From Thysanoteuthis rhombus (lineage: Eukaryota > Mollusca > Cephalopoda > Oegopsida > Thysanoteuthidae), in NCBI GenBank assembly GCA_963457665.1, contig OY735212.1, positions 59,977,228 to 60,041,227 on the forward strand: 64,000 bases of DNA, read 5' to 3'. The translations under genes and the position numbers were made by a program. Positions 32,179 through 43,583 of this stretch are shown here, one piece after another (within the stretch, counting starts at the first letter, position 1; every line of letters begins with the position of its first letter). Below the pieces are notes generated by a model. The model saw nothing but the letters and a program-made list of their open reading frames with translations, had not been told where the DNA came from and did not search any database.

Positions 32179-34091
32179 TGATATGTTTGCTTAAATAAAT
32201 ATTTGATTAAATGTTGTTATATATTTTATGATGCAGTTATGTTTGTATATATTTGTAAATGTCTGGTTAGGTACTTTGTTTTGTTAGTTTAGTTCCTTGG
32301 AAGTCCAATTTTCAAAGGATTAACTCCATCCATAATTCTTGACTATGACTTTTAATTAGAGAGATTTGTGCAACTTTACTGTCGCTCTAATAATATTGAT
32401 TTACATTAGATTGAGAGAGTGACCAGACTTGGTTTATTTGAACTGGAATCCTCTTTTTTAGGCTTTATATTAAGATGATTTTAACTATTGGTACTGATCA
32501 AATTACCTAACTTTGTAGTCATGGATACACACCAATGCTATATGTTCAAAAATGAATTTCAAAAAAGATATCACATCTTGAAACCTTAAAATTTCTTCCA
32601 TATTAGATTGAGTGATAATGCTAAAGACAACTATTATAAACAATGCAAAGGGAGAACTTCATTAAGCTGATAGTTTTTCTTTGGAAGCAAAAAAATTTTC
32701 CACCACCCTACTTATCCCTCCTCCCATGAAACTGTGATAGATTTTCACCCCCTCTCCATTTATTTCAACCCCTTCTAGCAATTGAGCACCTGAGAGTAAC
32801 TGGTTTTCATATGATAAAGATGATACTGACTAAAAGTTACTTGATATTGTATTATTCAAATGAAGAAAGCTGATAATATCAGAAGTTTTTAGTGACAAGA
32901 ATCCAAGTTGATAGGGTGCAAAAGAATCTTTTATTAATAATATAGCTTGAGATGTGTGAATATTCCCTTAGAGCATTCTGATAAGAAGTTTATTGCTTGG
33001 TATAAAATTGCTTTTCCTTTCTGTTGTGGATTAAAATAAAAAGAAAACCTTTTTTTTGTTTTCTATTTCTTTTCCTGATAATATTTGCTGATAAAAAGAT
33101 CCCATTTTCTTCGAATTCAACTTTCCATATTAGTCATGAAGTCTACAGCCTAAAATTTTACTTTGAAAAAATATTCAGTCAATAATGCTGTTCAAGTGTC
33201 TTTCATATCGACTCTGTATTTTACCAATATTTTTTCAAATCTATAGTTATGCTTCAGGATACTTCATAATTCAGTTGGGCACATAGAATATGAAAGCCTT
33301 TCCAAAGATATTGAGTTTTGGCTCTAAACTTCCTTGTTATAATCGTAAGTAGAGATAGGATTCAGAGAATACAGATGTCTGAATAAAAGCTACTCAATTT
33401 TTTTTTTTAAATCTTGAAAGCAATTTGAATAATGGTCATCTTAAGGAACCATATAGACGTGTGAGACAATATGAAAATAAGTGAAAATCTCTAGCAAGTT
33501 ATTATCTCTTTATTCCAGATAATAATTTGAATGTATTTGAAAACTAGTTGTTTGCGAATTTTTCATCATTTCATTATTGGGAATTAATATATCAAGGATT
33601 ACTTATTTTCATTATTGTGATATTTGGTTTCATGATAAGCATGAAGAAACAAGTAATGGACATTCTATCTTGCAATACATTGTTGTATAGTGGAACATAT
33701 AGAAATTACTCAGCTCTCTACCTTAAGAAAAATTTATTTATCTACACGATATGTTGATATAATTATTAAAACTTTTTTTTAAAAAATCACTGAACAAGAA
33801 TAGTTTAAGATGAAATAGGCAAAAAATATTAATGCTGTGGCACAAAATAGCTATTCATAGTGGCATGTACCCACATGTAACTGAACTTTGTATAATCAGC
33901 TGTTCAGTTTTGCTGCTGCATTAAAATTTTTTTGTCTATCTTATGTTAAGATATTGTTTGGTATTTTGAAAGTTTTTACAATTATATCAACACATTGCAT
34001 AGGTAAAGAATTTTCTTGCTATTCTCATTTTCTTTTAGATTTTATTAAAATCTTCTCATGACGTCCTCTACTGTATAAATACTATTGGTTA
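32179..34091. other. AT-rich DNA, no feature recognised
   Basis: No frame above 69 codons. A C-rich patch at 32.70-32.79 kb is unassigned. No shared repeat. Confidence 0.4.
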
Positions 34092-34094
34092 GAA

Positions 34095-34175
34095 AAAATC
34101 AATTCCCAGATAGAATCGAACCACTAATCTCTTGACTACAAAATGAACACACTAAGCAGCTTCGCCACAGAGACG
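34095..34175 (-). repeat. tRNA-headed SINE (reverse strand)
   Basis: The reverse strand has a consensus A box (TGGCGAAGCTG) and a B box with one mismatch (GGTTCGATTCT) at tRNA-like spacing, followed by ATCTGGGAATTGATTTTTT. The acceptor stem does not pair well, so I call a SINE or tRNA-derived relic, not a tRNA gene. Its head differs from the SINE at 23.7 kb. Confidence 0.6.
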
Positions 34176-35219
34176 TATATGCTAGAAATAATTTATTTTT
34201 GAATATAAGTTGTTTGTGCTTGATTTTCAAAATCTTCCTCTTTTCCAACACTAAAACCCTTGTTATGTATTTACAAATTGGGGATCCTTGTTTTTTTTTC
34301 TATTTAGAAAAAAAGATTAACAGGGTCAAATTTAATGTGTATGGATACTAATTCACTTCTACAGTTTAGGCGTGCATTGTGTTATATCGAATCCAAAGTA
34401 AAAATTCCTTAAAAATTTGCATGTAGCGTGTTTTTGATATCAATGTTCATGAGTTGTGAGTAACTTTTTTTCATACACCCATAAGGTCTCCACAAGCTCA
34501 CGTACATGTAATGAAAATTGATTGAGTTTTATGAAAGTTATCATAAAATTACTGTTGAGATGATGCAGAAGAGTTTAAAGATTGATCCAAAATTCTTCTT
34601 TTAATAATTGATAGCATAGGAGAAGGGTGAAAATAAGATGCTTTGATGCTTCACATAGAGTGCTAATAATGTTCATCTAAAAATAAATTTGGTCAGTTCA
34701 ATGAGTAAATGATAAATAATCTCAAATCAAAAATTATCAAAAATATAATAGCAAAAAATAATGCACAGAGCTTGTTATCTTTAAAAATTGTTTTTGATCA
34801 ACAGATTAAGTGTGGTAAATCAATGATATTAGCACTTGTAATCTTCGTGTTGTTCATATCAATATAGATCTGATAGTAAGAATTTTCTAAGCTCAACCCT
34901 GACTCGTATTTTCTGATGAGATCAATGTTTTCTTTTCTTGTCAAAACTTATAAGTCTTGCAGCTCATCTTTTGGAATGGAACTTCAGATCCCTTTGATTT
35001 CCTTTTTACTATTGAACCTCATGGCTGAATCTTCAAGTAACAACATGGATCGAAACATTGGTTGATTGGCAAACATGAATACAAATGCCATGTATTCAAA
35101 AGAAAAGAAATGTTCATGATACATTTTAGATACTCAAAAACTTCTCAACAAATTAGCCAGCTGACTTTACACTCACCTGATTAACAGGCTGGAATGCTGT
35201 GGAAAAAACTATGAAAAAA
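34176..35219. other. AT-rich DNA, no feature recognised
   Basis: No frame or matched repeat. Confidence 0.4.
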
Positions 35220-35221
35220 AA

Positions 35222-35746
35222 TGAAGAGTTGCCACCACAGCCAATAATTTGAACCAGTCAAAATTAATAATTGGTCAGAAGAAATTCTACTTATGATATT
35301 ACTGCTGTTTTTTTAAGTGAAAAACATCTTAAATAGAGTAAAAAACACATCTATATTCTGGAAGATCTAGATGTTATTAATAAACCTGTCCAAACCCGTC
35401 AGAATAAGGCCCAATAAAGGTCAAAAAAGGTTTTTTAGCAGGGGTCTAGTTAAGTATTGACGCCAATTTTCAAGTCTGTAGACAAAACAGAAGCAGTGGA
35501 ATACACAAACAAATTGATAAACCCATGTGAATGGGGCCCAAAAAGGTCATAAAAGCTTTTTTTCACTCACAAGCCCCATTTATTTTTTAAAAAGAGATCT
35601 TGTGGAGTACTGACTCCAATTTTCAAGTCTGCAGTCAAAACAGAAGAGTCAGTAGCTCTTGAACAGACAAATGAGCAAAGTAACATGCACATATAAAAGA
35701 AGGGATTGAACCCTTCACCATCTTTGATGGCTCCAGTTGTTCAATT
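35222..35746 (-). mobile_element. Family D element with internal duplication
   Basis: On the reverse strand it starts ATTGAACAACTGGAGCCATC and AAAGATGGTGAAGGGTTC and ends near GGTTCAAATTATTGGCTGTG. The block CCAATTTTCAAGTCTG.AG, CAAAACAGAAG occurs twice, 153 bp apart (about 35455 and 35608), so part of the interior is tandemly duplicated. This explains its length of about 525 bp against about 390 elsewhere. Confidence 0.75.
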
Positions 35747-35868
35747 ATATTAGGAATAACACGTCAAGTTATTAGAATACCTCATTTGAAAACTTGCGAT
35801 GATTTAAGCTGTTTAGATATTAAACAATTTTTTTTGCATTTCATATCCTCAAAAAACAGAAATCATTA

Positions 35869-36004
35869 CTTGGATCATAGATCCCCAGAGATCATATACG
35901 AAATTGTGGCCAGCAAGAAAATAAGTCACATGATGATTTAGACAAGTTTAGAAAATATTGACTCTGCAGCACCCATGACTGAGGAATCTTTGGGAAGGTG
36001 TCAA
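35869..36004 (+). pseudogene. RTE-type reverse transcriptase, short 3' fragment
   Basis: Nucleotide similarity to the RTE copies at 29.9 and 47.0 kb: CCCCAGAGATCATATACGAA, GACAAGTTTAGAAAATATTG and CTTTGGGAAGGTGTC. Fewer than 50 codons. Confidence 0.65.
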
Positions 36005-36054
36005 CTTTTTTTTGAAGAAGTGGTAGGGTTGTACTCATTTATGGGCAGTACTGT

Positions 36055-36430
36055 ACAATATAGGTTTCTTCAGTTTTCAGGGTGGTCTGGCTGGCTATGT
36101 ATATATTATGAATGCAGGCCATACCAATGGAGCTATAGAGCTGAAATTTTTTTGTTTTTCTCATTTTGTCTAGAAAAAAAATTATTTTTCAGTTTGAAAT
36201 GTAAGTTTAAGCTAATTTGGTCCCTTAGTTTGTTTCCAGCAGCATTCACGCTTATTTTTCTGAAATTTGGTCTTTTTTAGTGATCAATGCCCAACAACAG
36301 ATGAGAGAAGTAACTCATTTATTGATTACTCCTTTTCCTAATTTTGTAATCGATCACCCCCAACATGTCATGCTGCCAAAAGATGTTGGTCATGTGGCAG
36401 TGTTCATTGAGTGACTAACCAAACCTGTGC
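36055..36430 (+). repeat. Family A repeat, full length
   Basis: About 375 bp with every family block from ATAGGTTTCTTCAGTTTTC, through CCAATGGAGCTATAGAGCTG and GTCATGCTGCCAAAAGATG, to ACTAACCAAACCTGTGC. It lies 50 bp after an RTE fragment. The 101-codon frame at 35975-36280 is a by-product of the two repeats. Confidence 0.82.
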
Positions 36431-37719
36431 TCTCTCTACTGAGGTTTCAAATACCAATTTGTCTTTAACAGCATTCTCTATTTGAGCAACTTGCCTTTGT
36501 GTCTTTTTCCCACCAACTTGCACTACTGACACCATTTGTAGGAACTTTATTGCTGTCTTAGTGTCATGAACCTATTTGTGAGTTCATTTCCCTAAATCTG
36601 CATTATAGGGAGAGCGTAATTGATTGGATGGTGTACCTTGTTCAAGACTGACCTGTGAATTGCCACGTATCAGTTTTGCTTCTGTATTTTTGACACAGAT
36701 GTATTTTATCTATGTTTGTTATAGAGTTATGAGTAGTTCTCAGACTTTTTCTAATGAATTTGATCATTACTGAGTGCTCAAGTATTGTGCCCTAGTGCCA
36801 GACTTGGCAAGACTGCATCTCATGAAGGAATGGCTGGACAAGTGAACCTGGGAAGAGATTTGATAGTTTCAAGAATAATCTGGCTGGATGTTTATCATTT
36901 AATCAGATGAAGTGAAAAACCAACTGCTTGCAGGCAGAAGATATATGTGACTAGATAATTTCCTACGTATTAAACTAAAATAATAATCCTATTGAAATAA
37001 TTCTTTGTATTCCGAAGACATGAATGTTTCCAATTTGTATTTCTTTTGAAATGTTTCCAAAATTAAGATGAAATCATCTCTTGGTGGAAACATCCTGGAT
37101 TTGTTCATATATGGTGAAAGCTTTTTCTTCTGCACATCTGCAATAGATTTGTAATTATTCTTGGAAATTGTAATTATTTGTTTTGGATTCTGAAGTTCTG
37201 AGTTGGAAAATGCTGCTTATTTATTTATTTATTTGATTAGATGTTGTCTTATCAATATTCTCAAGATATAGCTTTTTCTGAGGATAAACTTGTTAAAAAT
37301 TGAGTTTGATTTATCAAGCTGAAACTTTACTTGATAGAACACATTGAATTCTAAATTGTTTGTATCTTATTTTAAAAATAAGCAACATTGATAAAAGAAA
37401 TAACGAAAGGGAACCAAAATAAATATTTGCCTACTTGAAACCATCGCCTTCAATACCGTTGCTGAATTTTAGGATTAGGTGGCCCTTTTTGCACATTCTC
37501 TCTGAAGAAATTTTAGGCCCAGTCTGCCACTGACGAGTGCACTAGACAAGCAATAGCACCTGTCAGCCTTCCTAATATCAATATAGACAGATTTTTAAAA
37601 TATATTCTCTAAAAAGGCTCGGTTGGTTCCCTGAAATGGTAAATTGGAACACTGCACAATAGAACTAGACGTTGAAACGTTATGATAGGAATTTGGTAAT
37701 TTGAAAATACTGATAAAAT
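36431..37719. other. AT-rich DNA, no feature recognised
   Basis: Contains a short (TTTA)n at about 37.21 kb. No frame above 60 codons. Confidence 0.4.
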
Positions 37720-37723
37720 ATTA

Positions 37724-38145
37724 AGATGTTCAGAAAGTAATTACGTATTTTTGTGTCCAGGGAAGTTTTTATGCATTTTCTAATCACAATCACTGTCTTG
37801 AAACCTCTTAAACTACAGCTGACATTTGCGAACCTTCTCTGCATCAGGATACACTTCACAAATGTTTCTCATTGCCTGCAGAGCAATATTACAATTTTGA
37901 AATTTATATAGTAAGCATTTGCAAAAGTGTGCAATATTGCTCTGTAAAGTCTCTATCCTCCATGAGGTTAAACTCCACTTTAGACTATGAATAACACACT
38001 CCTGGATAGAAGAGATGATGAACTAAATCAAGACATTATTTCACACTATTTGACCACAGTCTTCTCTTTGTTGGTTGGCTTATAATTTATTGCAGTCAAG
38101 TATATAATTACTTTCCAAATACAAAAATATATAATTACTTTGTTT
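37724..38145 (-). mobile_element. Mariner-like element, decayed
   Basis: The left end reads TTCAGAAAGTAATTACGTAT. Inverted matches (TATATAATTACTTT) recur at 38.10, 38.13 and 38.35 kb, so the right end is uncertain. The reverse strand at 37780-37908 reads QAMRNICEVYPDAEKVRKCQ, then L-stop-FKRFQDSDCD: the paired helix-turn-helix DNA-binding region at the N-terminus of mariner transposases, with the usual WF altered to stop-F. The catalytic DD34D region is missing. Non-autonomous and dead. Confidence 0.8.
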
Positions 38146-38205
38146 TAGTGACATCTTTAGTAGCTCGGTAATAATAAATATATATGTTTTTCTTTTTGGC
38201 AAACA

Positions 38206-38329
38206 TATTACTTCATTTAATTTGTTTTTATTGGTTAAATTTCAGCATTGGTAGCCAACCCTTGTTTGAAAACAGCGTTGGCTAGCAGTGCTGAAATATC
38301 ACTAATGAAATTAAATTAAGTAGTACATT
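38206..38329. repeat. Hairpin-forming inverted repeat
   Basis: Arms 38206-38259 and 38277-38329 are imperfect reverse complements (AAATTTCAGCATTGGTAGCC against GGCTAGCAGTGCTGAAAT) round a loop of about 17 bases. The left arm's TGTTTTTATTGGTTAAATTT resembles the 28-bp palindromic motif at 58.46 kb. It sits between duplicated mariner-like end motifs, so it may be a foldback MITE inserted in the end of that element. Confidence 0.8.
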
Positions 38330-38671
38330 CACCAATAAAATAACAAATATATATAATTACTTTCTGTGCACATTATTAAATCAATTCAATTATCATCAGC
38401 TGTTAATTTTTCCTTATAAAAACTTCAATGAAATTATTAATGATGAATTTATTTTACTTTTGGATTTTTGTTTAAGAGAGTTTAGTAAATTTCACTTATT
38501 TTGCCAGTAATTACTCCTTGATGGATTATTGAGACCAGCTGATGTTTGGCTCAAGTTCATTTTGGACATTCTTGGGTCAACCTTTAGATCACACCAAGCT
38601 TTCAATTCATTTTAAAAATTTTTTTAGAAACTGAAGATTGGGTTGTTTTTTAGTTAGAGAATCTATAGACA

Positions 38672-38955
38672 TAGGGTCAGTTTGATTCACCTCCCCAGTC
38701 TCTCTCTAGTCTTTGCTTGAACTGAACTACTGTTTCAGCTGAACTGTAGATTCTGATAGTCAATTCCAGTCTGAGATAATTTTGGCAGAAAAGAAATGGC
38801 CAAAACTCCTATGTCTTTAATTTAAATATGGTGTGTGTGCATGATACACTTAACTGAAGCATTCATTTATTAGGACATTTAAGACACTTGCAGTCATTGT
38901 TGATCTCGGGCTGTTGGTTTAGGATCCTGAAAGTTTCAATCATATCCGCTCTAAA
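38672..38955 (-). pseudogene. CR1/L2-type reverse transcriptase, C-terminal fragment
   Basis: The reverse strand reads RADMIETFRILNQQPEINND and further on FSAKIISDWN-LSESTVQLK and FKQRLERDWGG. This is the order R-D-IET-I-N, FS-R-I-DWN-L, FK-RLDR-W found at the end of CR1/L2 proteins. TGA replaces the second tryptophan and a TAG follows LKQ. Confidence 0.8.
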
Positions 38956-39065
38956 TTGCCAAAGTAGATTCCAATAAACTAGCTACAAAGATTCATCGTA
39001 GATCGTAAGTTCAGTTTCAATTGAGTTAATCACTGATATAACGAGTAGAATACTAATGATGTGTC

Positions 39066-39182
39066 CATGTACCATGGATGGGGTGGGGACTGAAAGGGAA
39101 AGGGAAACCACAGATATGGGGGACCACTGAAAGAGAAACAGCAGATAAAGGGAACCACTAGGAAAGAAACTATAATTTATAT
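39066..39182 (+). repeat. Family L repeat with GA-rich subunits
   Basis: The subunit GAAAGRGAAACMRCAGATA, GGGACCACTG is repeated about three times. A reverse-strand copy lies at 53.19-53.34 kb with the same order and the same flank (AAACTATAATTTATATCTTA). Non-coding. Confidence 0.65.
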
Positions 39183-40949
39183 CTTAAGAAAAGAATTTTA
39201 GTCCATAATCCCATGCTTTTGAATGCTGATGATTTAATTTTATATCTATCGCAAGAATTGATTGGGAAAAAATAATAAATGATTGTTCTCTGATGATGTC
39301 ATTTAATTAGTGATCAACAAACCTCAGAGAGTGTGTGTGAACACATTTAAAAAGATGACCATTTTCAGTGAAACATCAAGGAGACCTGTATTGCTCGCAG
39401 GATATATATGAATCTCAAAATGTTTTTTTTTTTTTCCAGAAAGACTATTTTGATCAAACTCAAAGATTTACTTTATTCTTAAGCTTTCTTTAATCTATAT
39501 TGCAACACTATAGAATATCTATCTGTATTTATTATGTTCATTAATGAGAAAATCACAAGCTCTTTTATACTTTTGCTAGAGAACAACTCCAACTTATTGG
39601 ACTGTGGTTAACATGCCCACCTAGCAAGCCCTGATCGTAAATTAATTTTTCAGTCAGTACTCCAGAAATGTAATGACCATTTGTTAAGTTTGTTGAAACT
39701 ATAAATTTTCCAAAAAAAGTTGTGTTAAGTGAACCTCTACTGGATTAGGTAACTTATTATCTTTCTCTCTTTGATAAGTATCATTTTTATCTAAGAAAAA
39801 AAAATTCAATGTTGTTCCTATTAAATATAAGATAGAATAAACATCAGTTACTATTATGAATTCACATCCTACACCACAAGTGATAATGTTCTCAGATCAT
39901 TTACAGGATGTATGTTGGATATATGACCCACTTTTAGTTGTTTGATGATCAGAGAATATGATGATAAAAATTCTGTAGACATAGTTTGTAATCAAGATGA
40001 ATAGAAATGATTTATTGCTGACTAATTTTTCAAAGATTGATAGCATTGCCAAAAAGTTTTTTGGTTCTTGTACAAGAGCAGAATCCAACAATTAAGACAA
40101 AAAAGTGATTCCCCTTGAATGATATTTTTTTTTAATTTTCGAAACCAGACATACATGAAAATATTCTTATATGAAGGGTTATACTTTCCATTCTGCTCTG
40201 GCCTTATTTACTTTTTCTTCGTTTTACCCTTTTAGAGCTTTCAAAATTTGTTTTCATGCATGGAAGATGTGAAAAGAAATCTTATGATTGTGTAAGAAAT
40301 AAAAAGAAAATTTTCTTTACAAAAATCAGATGAAGTAAGAAATTATGCCTTTTGCTATACTTTATGGGCACCACATGATTGTTTTCACTATCATCAAAAT
40401 GCAAGATATGTTAATTCCATTGTGTATTGCTAAATATGAATAAAACAGAACCTCAGCTACTAAAAGATAAAAAATTCAATTATTCTTCTTTTGTTCCAGT
40501 TATTTTATGAACCAATTATGAACTTGACCTTTTCTAGTTGAGTAGAATAGTTTTATTGATTCAATGATAAAATCTGTCTCATTCATGAAAACAATTATAG
40601 ATATATAATAAATCATAGACTATATTTTGTCATCTTAAAATCCAAAGGTATGAACCCCCCCCCCCCCAAGATAATACCATGGATGATGATATCAATTGAA
40701 ATTTAAAATCTGTGAAGGTAGCAGCATTTTCCTAGAACTACCTAATGAAAATTTGCCTGGCGAAAAAAATGAAAATTTTACAACTGTAGAAATTCTGAAG
40801 CTAAACTGATTTATGAAATTAAACATTTTATTTAGTTTATACGAATTGTACATTCGAGCACTCATCCTAACACTGATATATATACACAATAGTGTCTCTA
40901 ACATTTGTGATGGTGTAATAAGCATCTTAAATCTGTTGATAGCACTGCA
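39183..40949. other. AT-rich DNA, mostly featureless
   Basis: 39595-39640 has tRNA-like wording (GTGGTTAACATGCCCACCTA) that may be a SINE relic but lacks a B box. 40655-40667 is a run of 13 C. No coding frame can be supported. Confidence 0.35.
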
Positions 40950-41075
40950 TATATTGGTTATCTATTCCATAGTCCCACCACTCTATTGCTAAAAAAGAAT
41001 TTTCTGATTTCTGATCTACTTTTATTTTACCTCTACTATACATGTGTTGCCTCTAAGTCCCTTTTAGCCAAAAAC
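40950..41075 (-). pseudogene. CR1/L2-type reverse transcriptase, terminal scrap
   Basis: Reverse frame 40958-41020 reads SRSEIRKFFFSNRVVGLWNR and then stops. This is the R-S-RK-FFSNRVV-WN-LP signature at the end of CR1/L2 proteins. A GLRGNTC-like stretch upstream fits the preceding RGH-YKL region. Confidence 0.8.
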
Positions 41076-41934
41076 ACATCAGGGTCTACTGTATATTTTT
41101 GACATCAATTCCTCTGTGGTAATGTTTAAATCAAAATTGTCACTTTTCCATTTTTTTTCATGAATACTATTAGTTTTGTTTCCAAATGTTACAGAGAATA
41201 AATTGCTGATCAAGTTTAAGGTTACCTTTTTTGCTTATACCAGTAGTATATATGAATAAGTAGCAGATGAAAATTTTTGCCTAAGAAATGCTTTGCTTTT
41301 CCCTTCGGCAAAATGCTGTCTTTAGATATCTGAAAGGGATAGAAAGAGACAGACAGCACTTTGATTATTTATTCATATATGAAAAACTCTACAGAACTGT
41401 ATGCCTCTGTTTTACAAGAGCATGTTTGCCTTCACTCAGAGGATTGATTATGTGAATTTCATATGAACATTTATCAAGGGATTCAGAAGCATCTGGATGA
41501 TTTCTAGAAGAGCCACTTTGCTGATGGTAGGGAGTTTTCTGCCACTTCAAAAAAAACCAATCACTAACTATGACCTTAAAAAACTGGTATAAAGGGTATC
41601 CAGCTGTAAAAATAAATTTTCAGTTATTCATACATATCTTCTCAACTAGTGAAGATATGAACTTATATTTATTTTGGGTTAGCCATAAAAATGCTTTAAT
41701 AATCAAATAAGATACAATACTCATCATATAATCATATTAAATCAAATTTTAGAATACTACAAATAAGATTGGTTCCAAAATACAAGCCTTATTAAATCAA
41801 GAATGGAAACATTAGTCAAAAGTATGTTGTCTAGAATAATTTCCACAAAACCTGAATAATTTTATTTGATACACTTCTATGCTTAGATATTGATTAAATA
41901 TACAACAGATCTGGTAAGGGACTTAATAGAAATC
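41076..41934. other. AT-rich DNA, no feature recognised
   Basis: No frame or matched repeat. Confidence 0.4.
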
Positions 41935-42301
41935 ATCACTTGACCAACGTCGTTTGGCAGCAGGCTGTGTTGAGGGGAATCAATTGGAAAAAGGGTGATC
42001 AATAAAGAAGTTACTCCTCTTACCTTTTGATTTTTTTTTTCTTATTAAAACAAGTATGTGATGAACTAAAAGATTGATTTAACATAAACTTGGATTGAAA
42101 ACTTAACCCCTAATAAAAACCTATTTAGTGGTGGGGGTGAATTTTCAAAAAACAAGAAAACACATTTTTTCTTGACATAATAAGGAATAGATCTTTACAT
42201 TTTCAGCCCTATAGCTCCATTGGTGTTACCCATACATGTGATACATACATAGACAACCAGACCAGCTTAAAAACTAAAACCTATGTTGACAGTTTTGGTG
42301 A
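41935..42301 (-). repeat. Family A repeat (reverse)
   Basis: On the reverse strand: CAAAACTGTCAACATAGGTT, CACCAATGGAGCTATAGGGC and GGCTGAAAATG, down to the GCCTGCTGCCAAACGACGTT end. Confidence 0.8.
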
Positions 42302-42700
42302 ATGGGTCTCTAATAACTATTGCAAAAATAAGCTGGATTTGATCTACAGATTAGTGTTTTTACCAGAATAATTCAGTTAATCATAACATAGAACTTACTG
42401 CTCCGTTATTTTGCTAGATAAAAAACTGAAATTAGTACACCTTGTGAGCACATTAATATTGCTCATTTGATATCAATAAATATGTTTGTATATTTAAATT
42501 ACTTACCAGACTTTATTTTGAATGAGAAAACATCAATATGCAGGACCTACAGAATTATTGGGCACTTTTTTTCAAAATTGAGTCATTTCATTTTCAAACC
42601 CTATTTAAACTATGAAGATGTAAACAATTACACATATTTTTATGCATTTGAGATTTCATATTCATTCTACTATTCTGTACGAGAAGAATTTAAACCATTG
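42302..42700. other. AT-rich DNA, no feature recognised
   Basis: The 82-codon frame at 42467-42715 has no motif. Confidence 0.35.
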
Positions 42701-42701
42701 T

Positions 42702-42718
42702 TGACCTCAGGTTGACCT
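42702..42718 (-). promoter_or_regulatory. Direct repeat of nuclear-receptor half-sites (DR5)
   Basis: TGACCT-CAGGT-TGACCT, which on the reverse strand is two perfect AGGTCA half-sites in direct repeat with a 5-bp spacer. DR5 is the classic arrangement for retinoid-receptor heterodimers. No promoter or gene is visible nearby, and an 11-bp tandem duplication (TTGACCTCAGG) would give the same sequence by chance. Confidence 0.35.
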
Positions 42719-42944
42719 CAAGCAAACCCCTGGATGGCAACTGATCTCAGGTGAACTAACTTACCCTTTTAAGACTTCCAATTTCCATTTGACCATATTC
42801 ATAGTAACAGGTCTTGTAGTTGTGATTTCCATGCATGCCTGTCTAATATTGACATCAGGGGATCTGGTGAAGATTCAAGCCCAAGGGAAAGGGCCCTAGT
42901 GCAGGTTTATCTGAAAGATACCTCTTTCCGTTGAAATAATTGTA

Positions 42945-43140
42945 AAACAGTGCAAATATCGTGGAGAAGTGTATTCAACATTAAAAAGAAACTGAAAAAT
43001 GGTGGAAATATGTCTCCTCAGCATGCTGGAAAGTGCATACGAAAGGGTGTTCCAACTCAAAGACGAGAGAATGTTGGTTGCAGTTATCAAAAAAGCAATG
43101 ATCAGCATCATCAAAGGACATTAAAGATAAAATCTTCATA
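42945..43140 (+). pseudogene. Possible Tc1-like transposase HTH fragment
   Basis: The forward frame reads ISWRSVFNIKKKLKNGGNMS and then PQHAGKCIRKGVPTQRRE. A V-rrSVfnI-KK-k--G-v followed by a GRPRK-like basic patch (here GKCIRKG) and T-R resembles the linker between the two DNA-binding halves of Tc1-family transposases. There is no catalytic domain, and an alternate phase picks up at RMLVAVIKKAMISII. Confidence 0.4.
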
Positions 43141-43207
43141 ACTTTTCATATTGTGGATCTCCAGATTTCATTTCTTCAGTATTGACATTAGGAAGCATAT
43201 TCAAAAC

Positions 43208-43583
43208 TGGTCTGATTAGTCACTCAATAGGAACGTCTTTAGGCAATTTGCCTTGTTGAGGGTGATCAATGAATAAGTTACTTATCTCGTGCTTTGTTGG
43301 GTAGTGATCAATAAAAAGTCAAACATGAATGCTACCAGACACTGACTAAGGTAACAATTTCACATAAACTTACATGGTAAATTCAACCCCCCCCATTGTT
43401 GGGGGGAGTGTCAAAAAACGTTTTTCTGGAGAAGTTAATATGAAACAAACTTTTTTTTTCTTATAAACAGATTCAAAAGGATATCTAAATTTTCAGCCTA
43501 CTAGCTCCATTGATGCTGCCGACATATGCATAGCCAGCAAACCTGCCTGAATCACTTAAGAACTCAAGAAACCTATGTTGACA
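43208..43583 (-). repeat. Family A repeat (reverse)
   Basis: On the reverse strand: AACTGTCAACATAGGTTTCT, ATCAATGGAGCTAGTAGGC, then a GTGATCACTACCCAACAAAG-like centre and a GGCAAATTGCCTAAAGACGT end. Only about 900 bp separates it from the copy at 41.9 kb in the same orientation. Confidence 0.8.

Noticed and set aside
39595..39640. tRNA-like wording GTGGTTAACATGCCCACCTA
   Set aside because: No B box at the expected distance, so it is not callable as a SINE or tRNA.
40655..40667. Run of 13 C residues as a G-quadruplex site
   Set aside because: A single homopolymer run with no further G/C tracts nearby; probably slippage or a sequencing-prone spot.
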